A DNA stretch of 64,000 bases from Phragmites australis (GCF_958298935.1 NC_084942.1:5649501-5713500); one strand, 5' to 3'. Shown: positions 11,341 through 21,835, numbered from the stretch's first letter. Program-made: numbers and translations. Notes: generated from the sequence alone by a model not told the origin.

Positions 11341-12515
11341 CTAAAAAACTTCCAATAGCTCTTTAATCACATACAGTGGTACTTGATTAGGACATTTGTG
11401 ATTCTTACTCCACTTGTCCCCGCAGGTAAAGCACAGCCCCTTAGCTCTTCGATAAGCCTTCAGAGACTCCAGCTTGTCATTAGCAGATTTATCAGCGTGA
11501 ATGCCATCCTCCTTAGCATTGTTGGGCTTGAGCTTGTCACTGGGAGAGAAGACCCGACTCCCAGATGTGGTGTACTCCTTTCTCACGCCTTTCTTCTTAT
11601 GGGACTCCAATTCTTCCTACTAAAGAGAGAGAGCCAAAGCAGTATCCACATTTTGTAGTCGATGCAAAGTAATAGCAGCACGGATGTCCTCCTTCAACCC
11701 CCCCTAAGAATCTAGTGATGAAATACACATCATCATACGATGTGTTATACAGTAAAACATTGTGAGCCAATTGTTCAAAGTTGCTGCAATAATCTGAGAT
11801 AGAACCAGTCTATTTCAAATTATCTAGCGGTCGCAAGTGCTACTGATACTGATCCCCATCGAATCGATTACAAATGGCTCTACACATTTCCTCCCAGCTC
11901 GTCACCCGCCAATGCAATTCATAAGTCTGTAGCCAAGAGGCTGCGGCACCACTGAAATTCAGTGCGGCAAATCTAGTTTTCAGACTGTCCATAACTGAAT
12001 AGACCTCGAAATACATCTCGCACCAATCCTTCCATAGACGTGGGTTTTCCCCATCGAACATAGGAAACTCCAATTTAGGCAACGGGCTAGATTGAGGCAC
12101 CAAATTTCACCTATCATCGGGTAATCCATTCTGACGAGGATTTGCTTCAACAAGCGTACCTATGACAGGGAGCGGCTGCAGGGTCCGAAGGATCCCAGAG
12201 CCATCATCCTGGGTCGGAGGTGTAGCGCGGTGCCCATGGGGCCACTCTGAGGTCGACGCAAGTGGGCGCACCTCCTTCAGCGGAGTCACGTTAGTGGGTG
12301 GTTACAATGTCAGAGCGTGATGCGGCTGTGACTCCAACGTATGCACCCGAGTAGTCACCTCCTCCATCTTCGTCAGCGGTGCTCAGCGACGAATCCACCT
12401 TTGTTCTCCATGCCTTAAAGTCGCTGAGCATGTCCAGCGTCTGCTACATCATTAGCTCAAAATCTTGACATTGCTTCTCCAATCCTTCGATCGATGTCGT
12501 CATCTGGGCCTCGAA
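11341..12515 (-). pseudogene. Chromovirus gag, broken into several frames
   Basis: The reading probably begins near 12,515 (MTTSIEGLEKQCQDFELM). The capsid-like segment is at 11,840-12,103, with KLEFPMFDGENPRLWKDW and GAAASWLQTYELHWR, and matches the retrotransposon gag domain. A Cys/His knuckle (CFTCGDKWSKNHKC) lies at the C-terminus (11,341-11,610), followed by CP. Between these are stops and frame changes. Gag would form the particle that packages the element RNA. Confidence 0.85.
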
Positions 12516-12573
12516 CTTGGTCGGCTTCTTCTGAGGCGCCAGGTCATGGATGGTAGCGGAGAGGCGGAGGGAC

Positions 12574-12585
12574 GCTCTGATACCA
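12574..12585 (-). other. Primer-binding site for initiator-Met tRNA
   Basis: Two bases inside the 5' LTR the minus strand reads TGGTATCAGAGC, the exact complement of the 3' end of plant initiator methionine tRNA. It primes first-strand synthesis. Its position fixes the orientation of the element. Confidence 0.95.
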
Positions 12586-12587
12586 CT

Positions 12588-12930
12588 TGTGATGGTCCTG
12601 CGGCCGAGTTCGCCGACGAGGAGGGAACCCGGCGGAACGGAGAGAGAGAGAGAGGAGGAGAGAGAGACTAAGGTCCGGAGAGGATTGTTCATTTCTATTC
12701 CAAATCTCAGTTTGTTACAACGTTGGTATTTAAACCACGGTGCGATCCCCGCCAACCCAACACCAACTAGCATGGCCTGGCCCACACACGACAGCTAAGC
12801 AACTCCCAAGCCAGTCCAAACAAAGCCCAACCGATCCACACAATAGCGTCGTAGCTTCAACCATCAACGCTTCCAGCGTCAGACTCCCGGGCATCGGACA
12901 TTCCGGCATCAGCCTCCCGGGCATCGGACA
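12588..12930 (-). repeat. Chromovirus 5' LTR (343 bp)
   Basis: On the plus strand it starts TGTGATGGTC and ends CATCGGACA. It aligns throughout with 7,511-7,890, apart from the GA tract and one fewer unit of the 28-30 base repeat. The duplication CATTG follows directly at 12,931-12,935. Confidence 0.93.
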
Positions 12931-12935
12931 CATTG

Positions 12936-14139
12936 TTAACACCTTAAGTCATAGTTATGGAGGACTAGTAAGGCCTGATGTTGTGAAAGTTTTTCTGCCA
13001 AGAATCAAAAGCATGCATGGCGATATGTCACTAATTTTGCCATTCAGAGTCATGAAATGGCAATGCATGCATGCATCATGTTCATCAGCAGATCACACAT
13101 TAGTTATGTTTTCTTGTTGAACTTTGACGATAAGACTAGTACTTTAAGTGTGAATGAGAGTCTGCTAAGGCCGTCTCCGGCGGAGGCAGCAAAGCCAGCC
13201 GCATCACTGTCCTCATGCAAATGCCACCTCTACCTGCTCTGTATCTCCCTCTAGCGGCGGCTGTATCGTGTGATACAATGATGCAGATGGCAGGAAGAGG
13301 CTGGCAAATTTGCAGACAGCACGAGGAGCCCATAACACTATTTATAGTGGATGATTGTGGGTTTAAAAGGAAGAGTAGATTAATAGAAAGTAGGAAACAG
13401 TGTAGCTACTGAAGACAGAAAAAATAGAAGATATTATAATAGTGATAGATGATGCTGTAATAGTATTATAAAAGATGAATTTTTAAAGTATCTATTCAAG
13501 ATCGCCTAAGCTTGCATATCTTCATTATCTACCAATTCCTCTTTTTTCAAAAAGGTTCATCTGATCGATCATTAACATACAATATTTGACAAGAAAATGA
13601 TGCTCAAATCATTTTGGTGGTTAATATATGCATGGTGGGTTTTAGATCATTCTTGCAAATATTTTTTAAGCGAAAGGTAGAGGTAACTATGTCTAACTTA
13701 TATAGTTTCACTGAACCTTGGTTTAAACAAGTACAAAAAATGAGCTCGGTGCACAAAAAGCAAGTAAAAAACCGGGAAGTATCACCTCCAGTTGCTTCAA
13801 AAAAAACAAAAGGGAAGTGAAGTAAAAAAGCTGAGGAACAGGAAGAAACTTTGAAAGACACCTTCTCGGCTGCTCGCCGGGTAAAAACAAACAACCAAAC
13901 TACATGAATTCGGCCGCCCAACCGGCTAGCTGAATTATGTTACTTGCTTGGCCCTGCCTCGAGTTTGATCAATGTAGCAGCTAATGATCTAAATTCATAT
14001 ATAGCCAGAAGGCATGGATGTGATATAGTCTCGTCTCTTTCAGTAATTTTGCTGTCTGCTGATTCATCCGATATCGGTATATCCTACCCATGGGCCATGG
14101 CAGGTTTGAAAAAGATCTCTCTGGACGCAACTTAGCTGG
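12936..14139. other. Intergenic DNA, no recognisable gene
   Basis: Plus and minus ORFs of 60-126 codons exist but none resembles a known protein. A basic plus-strand peptide near 13,614-13,820 (ending VASKKTKGK) is not recognised. The stretch is AT-rich around 13,380-13,600. No inverted repeats with target duplications were found. Confidence 0.35.
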
Positions 14140-14774
14140 GCCGATATCCAATGAGCGTCTTGGGCCGATCTAAAAAAATCAATGTGAATATTTGTAAAAG
14201 CCGTTTCGAAAATTTGCAACTCGATGAACAGGCGAGATCTTATGGGTCCCGTGGTTAGACAATGCAAAAACCGGTGACCGTAACATGTCGCCCGTTCTCC
14301 GGGCGAGACCTTGCTATCGCCCGATGAACGGGCGACACCTTTGTCTCGCCCGCTGAACATGTGACAGCAAGGTGTCACTCTATGAAGGGGTGACACCTTG
14401 ATTTGGTCAAAATAATTAAATATCCGGAAAAATAGGCATATGTGCGCCACAATTTGTCTGTGTTGTCGAATCGACAAGTGCTATTAAATGTTTGTGAGAT
14501 ATTTTGGATACCAAATTTGACGGAAACGGAAATTTTAACATGGTTATTTTAATGGGAACAGCGATATCACACACAAGCGTAGCATGTATGGTACACGATC
14601 ATTATTACGTAAACAAATACCACGTCTAAACCTAACGTGTCTTAGGGAATATAAACAACATGATTAAAACATGTGGTCTACTGAGTGCAACGTGGGTACT
14701 TTCCCTTCCTCGCCGCTTCGGGTCCTACACCATGCGTTCGACATGCCCTCTCGTGCTTCCTCTCCCTCTCCGCC

Positions 14775-15354
14775 TCATGGGTCTCCGCCATCATGCAGTT
14801 TATGCTCCTCCCTCATCTTCTGCTGTTCCTCCTGAATGCGCTTTTGCATAGCCTCCCTTCTCTCATCGGCTTCCATCTCATGGAAGCATCTCCAAGCGTC
14901 GTGGTACTCAGTGTGAAGGAGGAATACATCCACTTCCAACTGCTCAGTATCCAGCCACTGTAAGAAGTCATATAGTGGTGGCGGCGACTACAATGAAGGC
15001 CAAAATATCTTAATTATTTTTGTACTAGTTTGGCAAGAAGTTATTACAGGGAAGCAGGAGTCAATGTTGGTGCTTCCCTAAGGTTGATCATACTCGTACT
15101 TGTGGCATGAAGAACCTCCTTCCGTAGGTATAGGAGAACTCGGATGACTTCATCACCCTACAAATATCTCCACACCAGTATATGGGCACTTTGACCCCAT
15201 CAGGCGGAGTATCTAGCATGTATTTTTGGGGAAAGAATAGGACATCATATTCGTGGGAGTTGTGGAGGTTGAGGCTAGTGATTTGGTTCTCATGGACTAA
15301 GTCTACGGAAATGGGTCATGGAAAGTAGTTGATTCTGCAGTTAGGTGTGGTCAT
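14775..15354 (-). pseudogene. GRF-like zinc-finger, coiled-coil protein A (decayed)
   Basis: A minus-strand ATG at 15,354 opens MTTPNCRINYFP, followed by a stop and frame changes. The zinc-finger segment, at about 15,090-15,219, reads TPPDGVKVPIYWCGDICRV then YGRRFFMP. The layout matches the GRF-type finger (C-x-C-G-D-x-C ... GRxFxxC), but the first Cys is Tyr and the last Cys is Pro. After an AG acceptor at 14,988 the second exon encodes SPPPLYDFLQWLDTEQLEVD, followed by a charged helix with MEADERREAMQKRIQEEQQK, ending at TGA 14,775. Such GRF plus coiled-coil proteins are common around grass transposons, and their function is unknown to me. The gene is a relic. Confidence 0.6.
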
Positions 15355-15357
15355 ATC

Positions 15358-15505
15358 AACTGAAAAGGCTACTTCTAAAAAGGCTACTTCTGAAAAGGCT
15401 ACGACTAAAAAGGCTAGGTCTAAAAAAGGTTGCTCTGAAAAGACTACTGATGAGAAGACTAATTGTGGAAAGGCTAGGTCCGAAAATGGTAGGCCTAAAA
15501 ATGGA
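15358..15505. repeat. 15-base minisatellite (AAAAAGGCTACTTCT type)
   Basis: About ten head-to-tail copies of a 15-base unit such as aaaaaggctacttct start directly upstream of the zinc-finger gene A start. Because 15 is a multiple of three, the plus strand reads as a KATSx pentapeptide repeat. This is most likely a by-product rather than a gene. Confidence 0.75.
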
Positions 15506-15615
15506 GTACATATTTACTACTGTGAAAAGTTATAGTATAAGCCGTCAATTTTGTTTTTACGGTTGGATGTGTGCGGGTAACGCAAAGTTGACGGTAATAT
15601 TACATTTATGCGGAC
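15497..15615. repeat. Duplicated upstream block, copy next to gene A
   Basis: The block reads aaatggagtacatattta, then after a gap of different length acggttggatgtgtgcgggt aac, then a cggtaatattac tail. The same order of phrases recurs at 16,293-16,380 next to gene B. It lies upstream of each minus-strand zinc-finger gene and may be a duplicated promoter. Confidence 0.75.
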
Positions 15616-15627
15616 AGGAAAAGGCTT

Positions 15628-16235
15628 CTACTCGGTGGACTCGGGATGTCTCCCCCTTCGTTGATGTGCCACTTCGCGCTCACCCTCTTCTTGCTGGTGC
15701 AGGAGTGTTACACACCTTTGTAGGTGTTCCTCACGTCTTTGAAGGTCGGCCTCCTACCTCCATAAAATATCCTGTCGGAGACAATGTTCCTCCTCACGCC
15801 TCTGAAGTTCCTCAGCATGTCGCTTGTGTTCTTGTTCTCGGTGTTGACGTTCCTATTGGTGCTCATGCCTTGCCTCCTGCTACAGCCGTGCTTCCTTCAT
15901 CCTAATCTCATACTCATGTTTAGTTTCAGCCTCTGTGATGTATCCCCCAGAGTATGGTGGCCTGATATGGTCAATCAATTCCTTGAAACGAGAAGGCTTA
16001 GCATAATAAACCTGGAGTTAGAAGTGATATAGTCAAGGTATAATTAGGAGGTGGAGACAAAAGAAAAGAGAGAGACGCACCATAAAATCGTCGTCAAGCT
16101 CCGGACACATAAAGAACCTCCTACCAAAAGTCTAGACCTCGAAGGATGTCAACATTCGCGCTCAATCGCCACACCTGCACAATGGACGCTCGTGCCATTG
16201 TGGCATTCCCATAGGGTGGTTCCTTTAGGAATCCA
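15628..16235 (-). pseudogene. GRF-like zinc-finger, coiled-coil protein B (decayed)
   Basis: Exon 1 contains RPLCRCGD-ARMLTSFEV and TFGRRFFMCPELDDDFM. This is a recognisable GRF-type finger with the CxCGD and GRRFFMC elements kept. The donor GTGCGT is at 16,080 and the acceptor at 16,012, a 69-base intron. Exon 2 starts VYYAKPSRFKELIDHIRPPY, then becomes a long charged coiled coil (HREQEHKRHAEELQRREEEH and LQRREEHLQRC) and stops at TAG 15,628. At least five in-frame stops interrupt it; the three in the second exon are all TAG where CAG fits the heptad context. It shares the duplicated upstream block with gene A, so the two probably arose by tandem duplication. Confidence 0.7.
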
Positions 16236-16292
16236 TGATGACCTGTTTCGAGATTGCAAGAAAATACAATTGTTATCACAGTCTGAAGAGGC

Positions 16293-16380
16293 TAGGTCTG
16301 CAAATGGAGTACATATTTTATTATCACGGTTGCATGTGTGCGGGTAACACAAATTTGGCGGTAATATTACGCCACGGTAA
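16293..16380. repeat. Duplicated upstream block, copy next to gene B
   Basis: This is the counterpart of 15,497-15,615: aaatggagtacatatttta, then cacggttgcatgtgtgcggg, then tttggcggtaatattac. It is about 30 bases shorter because of a gap in the middle. It occupies the space between gene B (minus) and gene C (plus). Confidence 0.75.
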
Positions 16381-16406
16381 AAGGACATATGCTGGTACAA
16401 CGCATC

Positions 16407-16414
16407 TATAAAAG
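16407..16414 (+). promoter_or_regulatory. TATA box in front of zinc-finger gene C
   Basis: TATAAAAG lies 43 bases before the ATG at 16,450, in the sequence gcatctataaaaggctcatg. The spacing suits a short 5' leader. Confidence 0.55.
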
Positions 16415-16449
16415 GCTCATGTATCTAGAAACTGAAGCCACAACGATCA

Positions 16450-17110
16450 ATGGAAGGTAGGGGCGGGAGGGGACGAGGAAGAAGGGGTGGGGGGAGGCTG
16501 ACGGTGAGATGGGAGGGTTTGTTTGGTCCAACTGAGTATGAGGAGCCTCTGTACAACTTTCCTTTGCAGGATAGGAGTGATTTTTGTCCTCCAAGTCACC
16601 TAAGGATTTACGAGCACCCGAATGAGCCCTGACCCAAGTGTTCCCATGGCTACAACTACGTCATTCAGATGTGCAATTGGAGCATTCATAGGGGGTGTCA
16701 ATTCTTCCGATGTCCTCTTGGTAGGGTGATAACTATATCAGCATGACCGTCCATATCCTTTTTTTAAAACATTATACATTGTGACCTTCACATCTCTGTA
16801 GGTCTCCGACAACGACCCCAACAATTGCCAATACACAAGATGGGTCGATCCTCCTGTTCTGCAGCATATCCAAGATTACGTCTACTATCTGCAAGACCAA
16901 ATCTTCGACTTGCAAAGAGAGGTTGAGAACATACCTAGTTCTCCTGTAGTACACCTGGAGGACACTTCTGTATGAATCGATTTGTGGTGCACCTACCCGT
17001 GCCACCATAGGGATGCTCCTCCTCCACCTCGTGCTCCTGCTGCTCCTCCATCAGCACAGTACAGTGCTAGAGATTATTGGTACTTAGGAGCCTCATTGCA
17101 ATTCGTTCTA
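16450..17110 (+). pseudogene. GRF-like zinc-finger, coiled-coil protein C (decayed)
   Basis: The ATG at 16,450 starts a basic Arg/Gly-rich leader (MEGRGGRGRGRRGGGR). Then come EYEEPLYNFPLQDRSDF and an in-frame TGA at 16,630. The finger follows: CSHGYNYVIQMC ... HRGCQFFRCPLG. The donor GTGATA at 16,727 and acceptor before 16,802 join GR to VSDNDPNNCQYTRWVDPP. A helix, DYVYYLQDQIFDLQREVENI, leads to a TGA at 16,973-16,975. In another frame, 17,000-17,110 gives a Pro/Ala-rich tail ending FVLSQYD and a stop, so the gene was probably longer. Read divergently from gene B. Confidence 0.65.
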
Positions 17111-17462
17111 AGTCAGTACGATTAGAACCACTATCAGGATAGCATTATAATTTATTTATCGTCCCATCAATCTTAGCTCTTTTTACATTCCCTAAGACAT
17201 GTTAGGCGAAACTCTGGTACACCAATAGGGGTATCGTATATGCCATTGTACATTCGGTCGAGATGTTTATTATGATTGGAATGATCGTGGTACGAGTCTA
17301 TGATCCGACTAGAATCACAAAACAAAAACACGGTACATGAAAGATATTATGATAGTAACAATAACATAGTAGCATGAAGAAAGTACCATTACACTACCAA
17401 TAACATAGTACCATAACATCAACAATAACATAAGACCATGAAACTAACAATAACCTAGTAAC

Positions 17463-20190
17463 CTATAGGTTATGTCCCCTCTTGGGGATGACCCCCTTGG
17501 TCGCATTCGGCCTTGGGACCCTGCGCCTCCTCACTCTCACTTGGTTAGCTGAGTATGTTAGGTGGTCCTGTGGAATGATTGGCTGCTTAGGCCATCCAGT
17601 GACTGGTGGATTGGCGTACTCATCCTAGGAGGGTTGTGTCTCCATAAGTGGTGTGCTAGGTAGCTGCGACACACCAAGCTCGTCACTATGTCCAAAGATG
17701 TAGGAGTATCCAGGACCTGACTACTGTCCCTGGTGAGCAACTCCATGTAGCTACCATGCGCCTCTACGTCCCAGAGATCGTCAATCTATGCATATGGAAT
17801 AATGAAGAAAACATGTTAGCATTGATAAAGCGTGACACATAACAATTTGTTATGCATTAAGCGAGTGTCGTACCTGAGCCGAGGATGCGAGAACTTGAAG
17901 GACCTAGGTCCATAGAGGAAGGGTGCATGGCCCCGATACCGGCGTAGAGGTGGTCACCAGCACTGGTGAAGGCTGGCCTAGACGTTGTGATGTTGTAGCG
18001 GGGGTCACCTGCGCTGGGGAATGAAAGACGAGACCAGGAGCCACTGTAGTGGGGGTCACTAGCCAGGGTGAAGGATTGCCTCGCCGTAGTAGGGGTGGAA
18101 GAGGAAGTCGGGGTCGAAGACGTCCTCGATGGCTCAACGGCGAAGGTCGGATGTACCGGTGAGTGCAGTAGCTCAGTGAATGTGGCAGACGGGCATGCCG
18201 GGAGTGGAACCGATGCTCGTGGTCCCATCGCAATGTTTGAGGACAAACTACAGCTAAGTGCTTGGAAGACCTTATTCACCTACCAGATAATCCAGCTTAA
18301 CGCCGAGCTCACCTCGCCCCTAGGGACCTTGAGGCCACTGTCGATCCGTACATTGGTCACCTGTGCCCCGACCTCAACCTGGTACAATATTTCCCTCTGG
18401 AAAGAAAAGTTTAATTTGATTACACAATTTTTTTACCAACAATTGTAGTAAATGAGGAGTTGTGTAGTGTTATTCTAACCTCAAATGAATGTGCCTGGTC
18501 CCAGTGCATCGAGTACGTGTCACGCACATCCGGCACGTGCCGTGGAAGCTCAGTCGGTGTGTACATGACCCGGATCTTCGTCCAAGGCACGAACCAAGAG
18601 AGGTACTCCGTATACGCCTCCTTAGAGTGTGGCTGATCCTCGTCCACAATGTGCTCGACAGCTTGGTCCCATCCGGCAACCCACTTCTGGACACGAGACG
18701 CAAACATGCTCATAGAATGCACCCCCTTGCGTGTCAACCTATAAAAACATATGGACATGAAAAAAGGTGCAGCAGCGTCTCATATGCAAATGTAATTACA
18801 AGGGTTGCGTACCTATGTATGTTGATAGGCACCGTCCTTGTCAGCTGTAGAGGGAACACCTGGAACCTCCCAAACTACCACATCACACGATACGGTGAGT
18901 ATTCCTTGACAAAGATATCACAGACGAGTGTGCTCCACATGAGCAAGTACTCCCAGTCCTGCAAGCAAAGCATTGAAAGTCTAAGCGGAGCGCATCAAAG
19001 TACCTCATTCTTCGGCGGACGTCGTTCACCGTTAGCTCATCGAACTAGTGAACGAAGTCTGAGTACACGCGGTGTGTCTGCACGCTGGACCAACTTGGCT
19101 GCACAACCAAACTAAGTTAGAGAAACAAAAAGAGAAGTAATTAACATATACGTACACAAATATCATAGCATTTACCCTATGTCTGCACCACAACAACTCC
19201 ATGGTTGGGCTGTCGATGCTATCTGCTCGGAACTGGTACATGCTATGGTCAACAACGTGCCTGCCGATGGTGATGCGCTTGTACGACCATATCTGAAGTA
19301 GTAGGGGACACCCGATGAGGATGGCATTGTTGTCCATCTTTGTGCAGGTGTCGCACAGCCCACGGTACATCGCAGCTAGCACAGCAAAAGCTCAACTGTA
19401 CTACAGGGCCTCCCTAGTGTCAGCGTCTGCAACCTCTCTGGTGTAGGCGATCATGCTCTTCGAGACCGTGTTGCCGTGGGTCTCGGTGAACATGACCCAC
19501 CCGAACAACCACAGGAGGTACGCCTCTAGGTGGCAAGACATGTCCTCATATCCTACCAGTGGGTGGATGTTATCCGCCTGTCAAAAAAGGAATAATTAGA
19601 AATATCTTCATCCGTTAGTAACGTAAAGGAGATGACAAAACAGTATAAGACATACATATCACAAACTAAATGAGAAAGGCCTTCGTCGGGCTGTGCATCT
19701 CGGTCCCTAGAAAAACCCTGAACAGGGCAAGGCCGTCCCTCTGTACAACGATGGAGAAGTGTCCCAGCAGCTCATCGTGCTAGCCCACGCCCACATCCCT
19801 AGCCCCAACAATAGCACCCACGCAAGGCAAGCCCATCAAGAGCGAGACATCCTCGAGCGTGGGCACTATCTCGCCGCACAGGAGGTGGAATGTGTGCGTC
19901 TCGGGACTCCACCTGTCAACAAGGTCCGCGAGCTGGGCCCTATCGTAGCTGAACCACGTGGCCGCCTCCAAGTTCCCCACCAACACGTCCACCTCCACCA
20001 GCCAACACAGCAGAAGTAGCCCAACAACATGCAACCTGTAAACATAATACAGTTAGCGACAAATACCGATAACAAGCCATATCAAACATTAAATTGAAAT
20101 TGTACAAACCTCGGGATCCAATGCTCTTCAATCCTCATGAGCTCATGCGGCACACAGGGTTATAGTACCGGGAGCTCCTCAGCCTGCACG
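17463..20190 (-). pseudogene. Plant-mobile-domain (PMD) protein gene, multi-exon, decayed
   Basis: The exon at 19,780-20,036 encodes LADLVDRWSPETHTFHLLCG and TLEDVSLLMGLPCVGA, the N-terminal signature of the plant mobile domain (PF10536 type, found in MAIN-like proteins and in transposons). Further exons give AMYRGLCDTCTKMDNNAILI and GCPLLLQIWSYKRI (19,250-19,382), then YSDFVHQFDEL (about 19,040) and RVMWQFGRFQVFPLQLT (about 18,850-18,890). A region with EYLSWFVPWTKIRVMYTP follows (about 18,540-18,610). The tail is Ser/Thr-rich and ends with a basic stretch RVRRRRVPRPNATKGVIPKR at TAG 17,463, resembling a nuclear signal. Stops interrupt several exons. PMD genes occur both as host genes and as cargo of MULEs; the neighbouring mudrA favours the latter here. 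Confidence 0.8.
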
Positions 20191-20207
20191 GTGATGCGGT
20201 GCTGTAG

Positions 20208-21835
20208 CGAAAATGGCCCTATTAGGCCATGATTGTGATTTTGGTGATTCATGACAACATAGTTATTGGGACTAACATGTTTTTCAAGATATATGTTATT
20301 AAGTCTCATGGATTCAATACATGAAGAAGCCACCGAAGCCGGGATAAAGTTTGGTTGAATTGGAAAAAGTCCAAGGAGAAATGACTTCACCGGATGGTCC
20401 GGTGTCCACATGGTTGAACACACTGGAGCATTATGTCCAAAGGCATTTGACCTCACCAGATGATCCGGTGCTCAGAGGAGGATACACACCGGAGCATTTC
20501 CACCAGAGAAGGTTGCAGCTGTTGAGGATCAAAGGTCAATACGCCGGAAGGTCCTGTGATGAAGAGAAGTGCATCGGACAATACACCGGACAATGAAGAG
20601 TGCAAAGACGAAGAAGAAGAAGACCCCGCTAGATAGTCCAGTGATTGATTTGAACTCGCCAAAGGAATGCACTAGAGCATTGTTGACAAAGGGGAGAATG
20701 AAGTGATCTCACCGGAAGGTCCGATGCTCTAAAGTTTTGTACACCGGAGCATATTTTCCAGAGAGGGTTGCATTGGCTCGGCTAGCTAAGGATAATGCAC
20801 CGGATGGTCCGGTGACGAAGTGATGTGCATCGGATAATACATCGGAGCAATTTACACAGAGAATATGTTGGCTCAGATGGCTAAGGTATACTCACCGGAA
20901 AGTCCGGTGATGAAAATGGAGTATACACCGGAGTATCCGGTGTTCAAAGAGGTTTGAGTAGGGTTTCAATGGCTAGTTCCTGAGGAAGTACTCACTGGAT
21001 GATCTGGTGTTTTTACTACTGTTGTCACCGGATCATTCGGTGTTAACATCTTTTTAGAGCCGTTGGGTTAACGGCTAGTGCACGAGTTTGAGGCTGTAAA
21101 TACCCCTCAACTCAGTCATTTGAGTGTGCTGAAGTCCAAAGATGTTCATGTACACCTGAGAAGACATCCAAGCCATCAAAGTGCTTAAAGTGATCATCCA
21201 AAGCAATTAAGCACAAGATTAGTGAGAGATTAGTGCTTATAGGCCTAGAGGGTGAGTTGCTAGGTGATTGCTGCCTAGAGAGTGGATCAAGGAGTGATCC
21301 AACAGTGTACATCTTGGTACGTCAGCACCTTGGAGTCTTGGTGACTCATCAGCAAGCTTGTTGACCCTCTGACTTGGTGTGGAGTGGTGGCAAGGCGATT
21401 GTGCGGGGATGCAGAGACACTTGCCTTTGTGGTTCAAGCTCCGAAGTGATCACGGCGGCGACGAACCGGAAGAGAGGCTAGTGGTGAGACCTTGCCTTAG
21501 TGGCTTAGTAGCTCATTCGAGTGGAGGCCTTATCTTTGTGACTCGGTGGCTCAAAAGCCGTGATCGGGTGCCGATCGGGAGCATATTCTTTGTGGAGCTC
21601 CAATGTGGACTAGGGGTGGTATTCATGCCACCGATACCACGGAAAGAAATCCTTGTGCTGATTTTTTTCTCTCTACCTTATTTACATTTCCGCATTTACT
21701 TACTTGCAATTTACCTTCTTAGATAGGTTGCAAGCGCTTTGATCGATAGAGTAGATACACTAGATAAACCTAGAGCTCATTTAAATAAAAATTGATATAG
21801 GTTTATCTTGTGTTGTTTTTGGAGCCGAAATAGTT
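20208..21835 (+). repeat. Sirevirus-type LTR (solo or truncated), inserted in the MULE region
   Basis: It begins TGTAGCGAAAATGG and continues gtgattttggtgattcatga ... gggactaacatg. This matches the start of the Sirevirus 3' LTR at 56,415 read on the minus strand (gtgttttggtaattaatg ... ggactaacatg). Between 20,380 and 21,045 it holds about ten imperfect palindromes of the form CACCGG-NNNN-CCGGTG, a known hallmark of grass Sirevirus LTRs. The right end, near gccgaaatagttttaca, could not be matched to a target duplication, so the LTR may be truncated. No internal coding region accompanies it. Confidence 0.75.

Larger units (their letters stand above)
7511..12930 (-). mobile_element. Full-length Ty3 chromovirus-type LTR retrotransposon, degenerate
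   Basis: The element is complete end to end. Its LTRs are at 7,511-7,890 (3' LTR) and 12,588-12,930 (5' LTR). The flanking 5-base duplication CATTG is at 7,506-7,510 and 12,931-12,935. A primer site for initiator-Met tRNA is at 12,574-12,585 and a polypurine tract at 7,891-7,903. Reading the minus strand, the order is gag, protease, reverse transcriptase, RNase H, integrase, chromodomain, which is the Ty3 order. The C-terminal chromodomain places it among chromoviruses. Frameshifts and stops break every domain. About 35 mismatches over about 230 hand-aligned LTR bases (roughly 15%) point to an old insertion. Confidence 0.95.

Noticed and set aside
15329..15535. Repetitive Lys/Ala/Thr/Ser plus-strand ORF that looks histone-tail-like
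   Set aside because: It is a 15-base minisatellite, which stays open in frame by its period.
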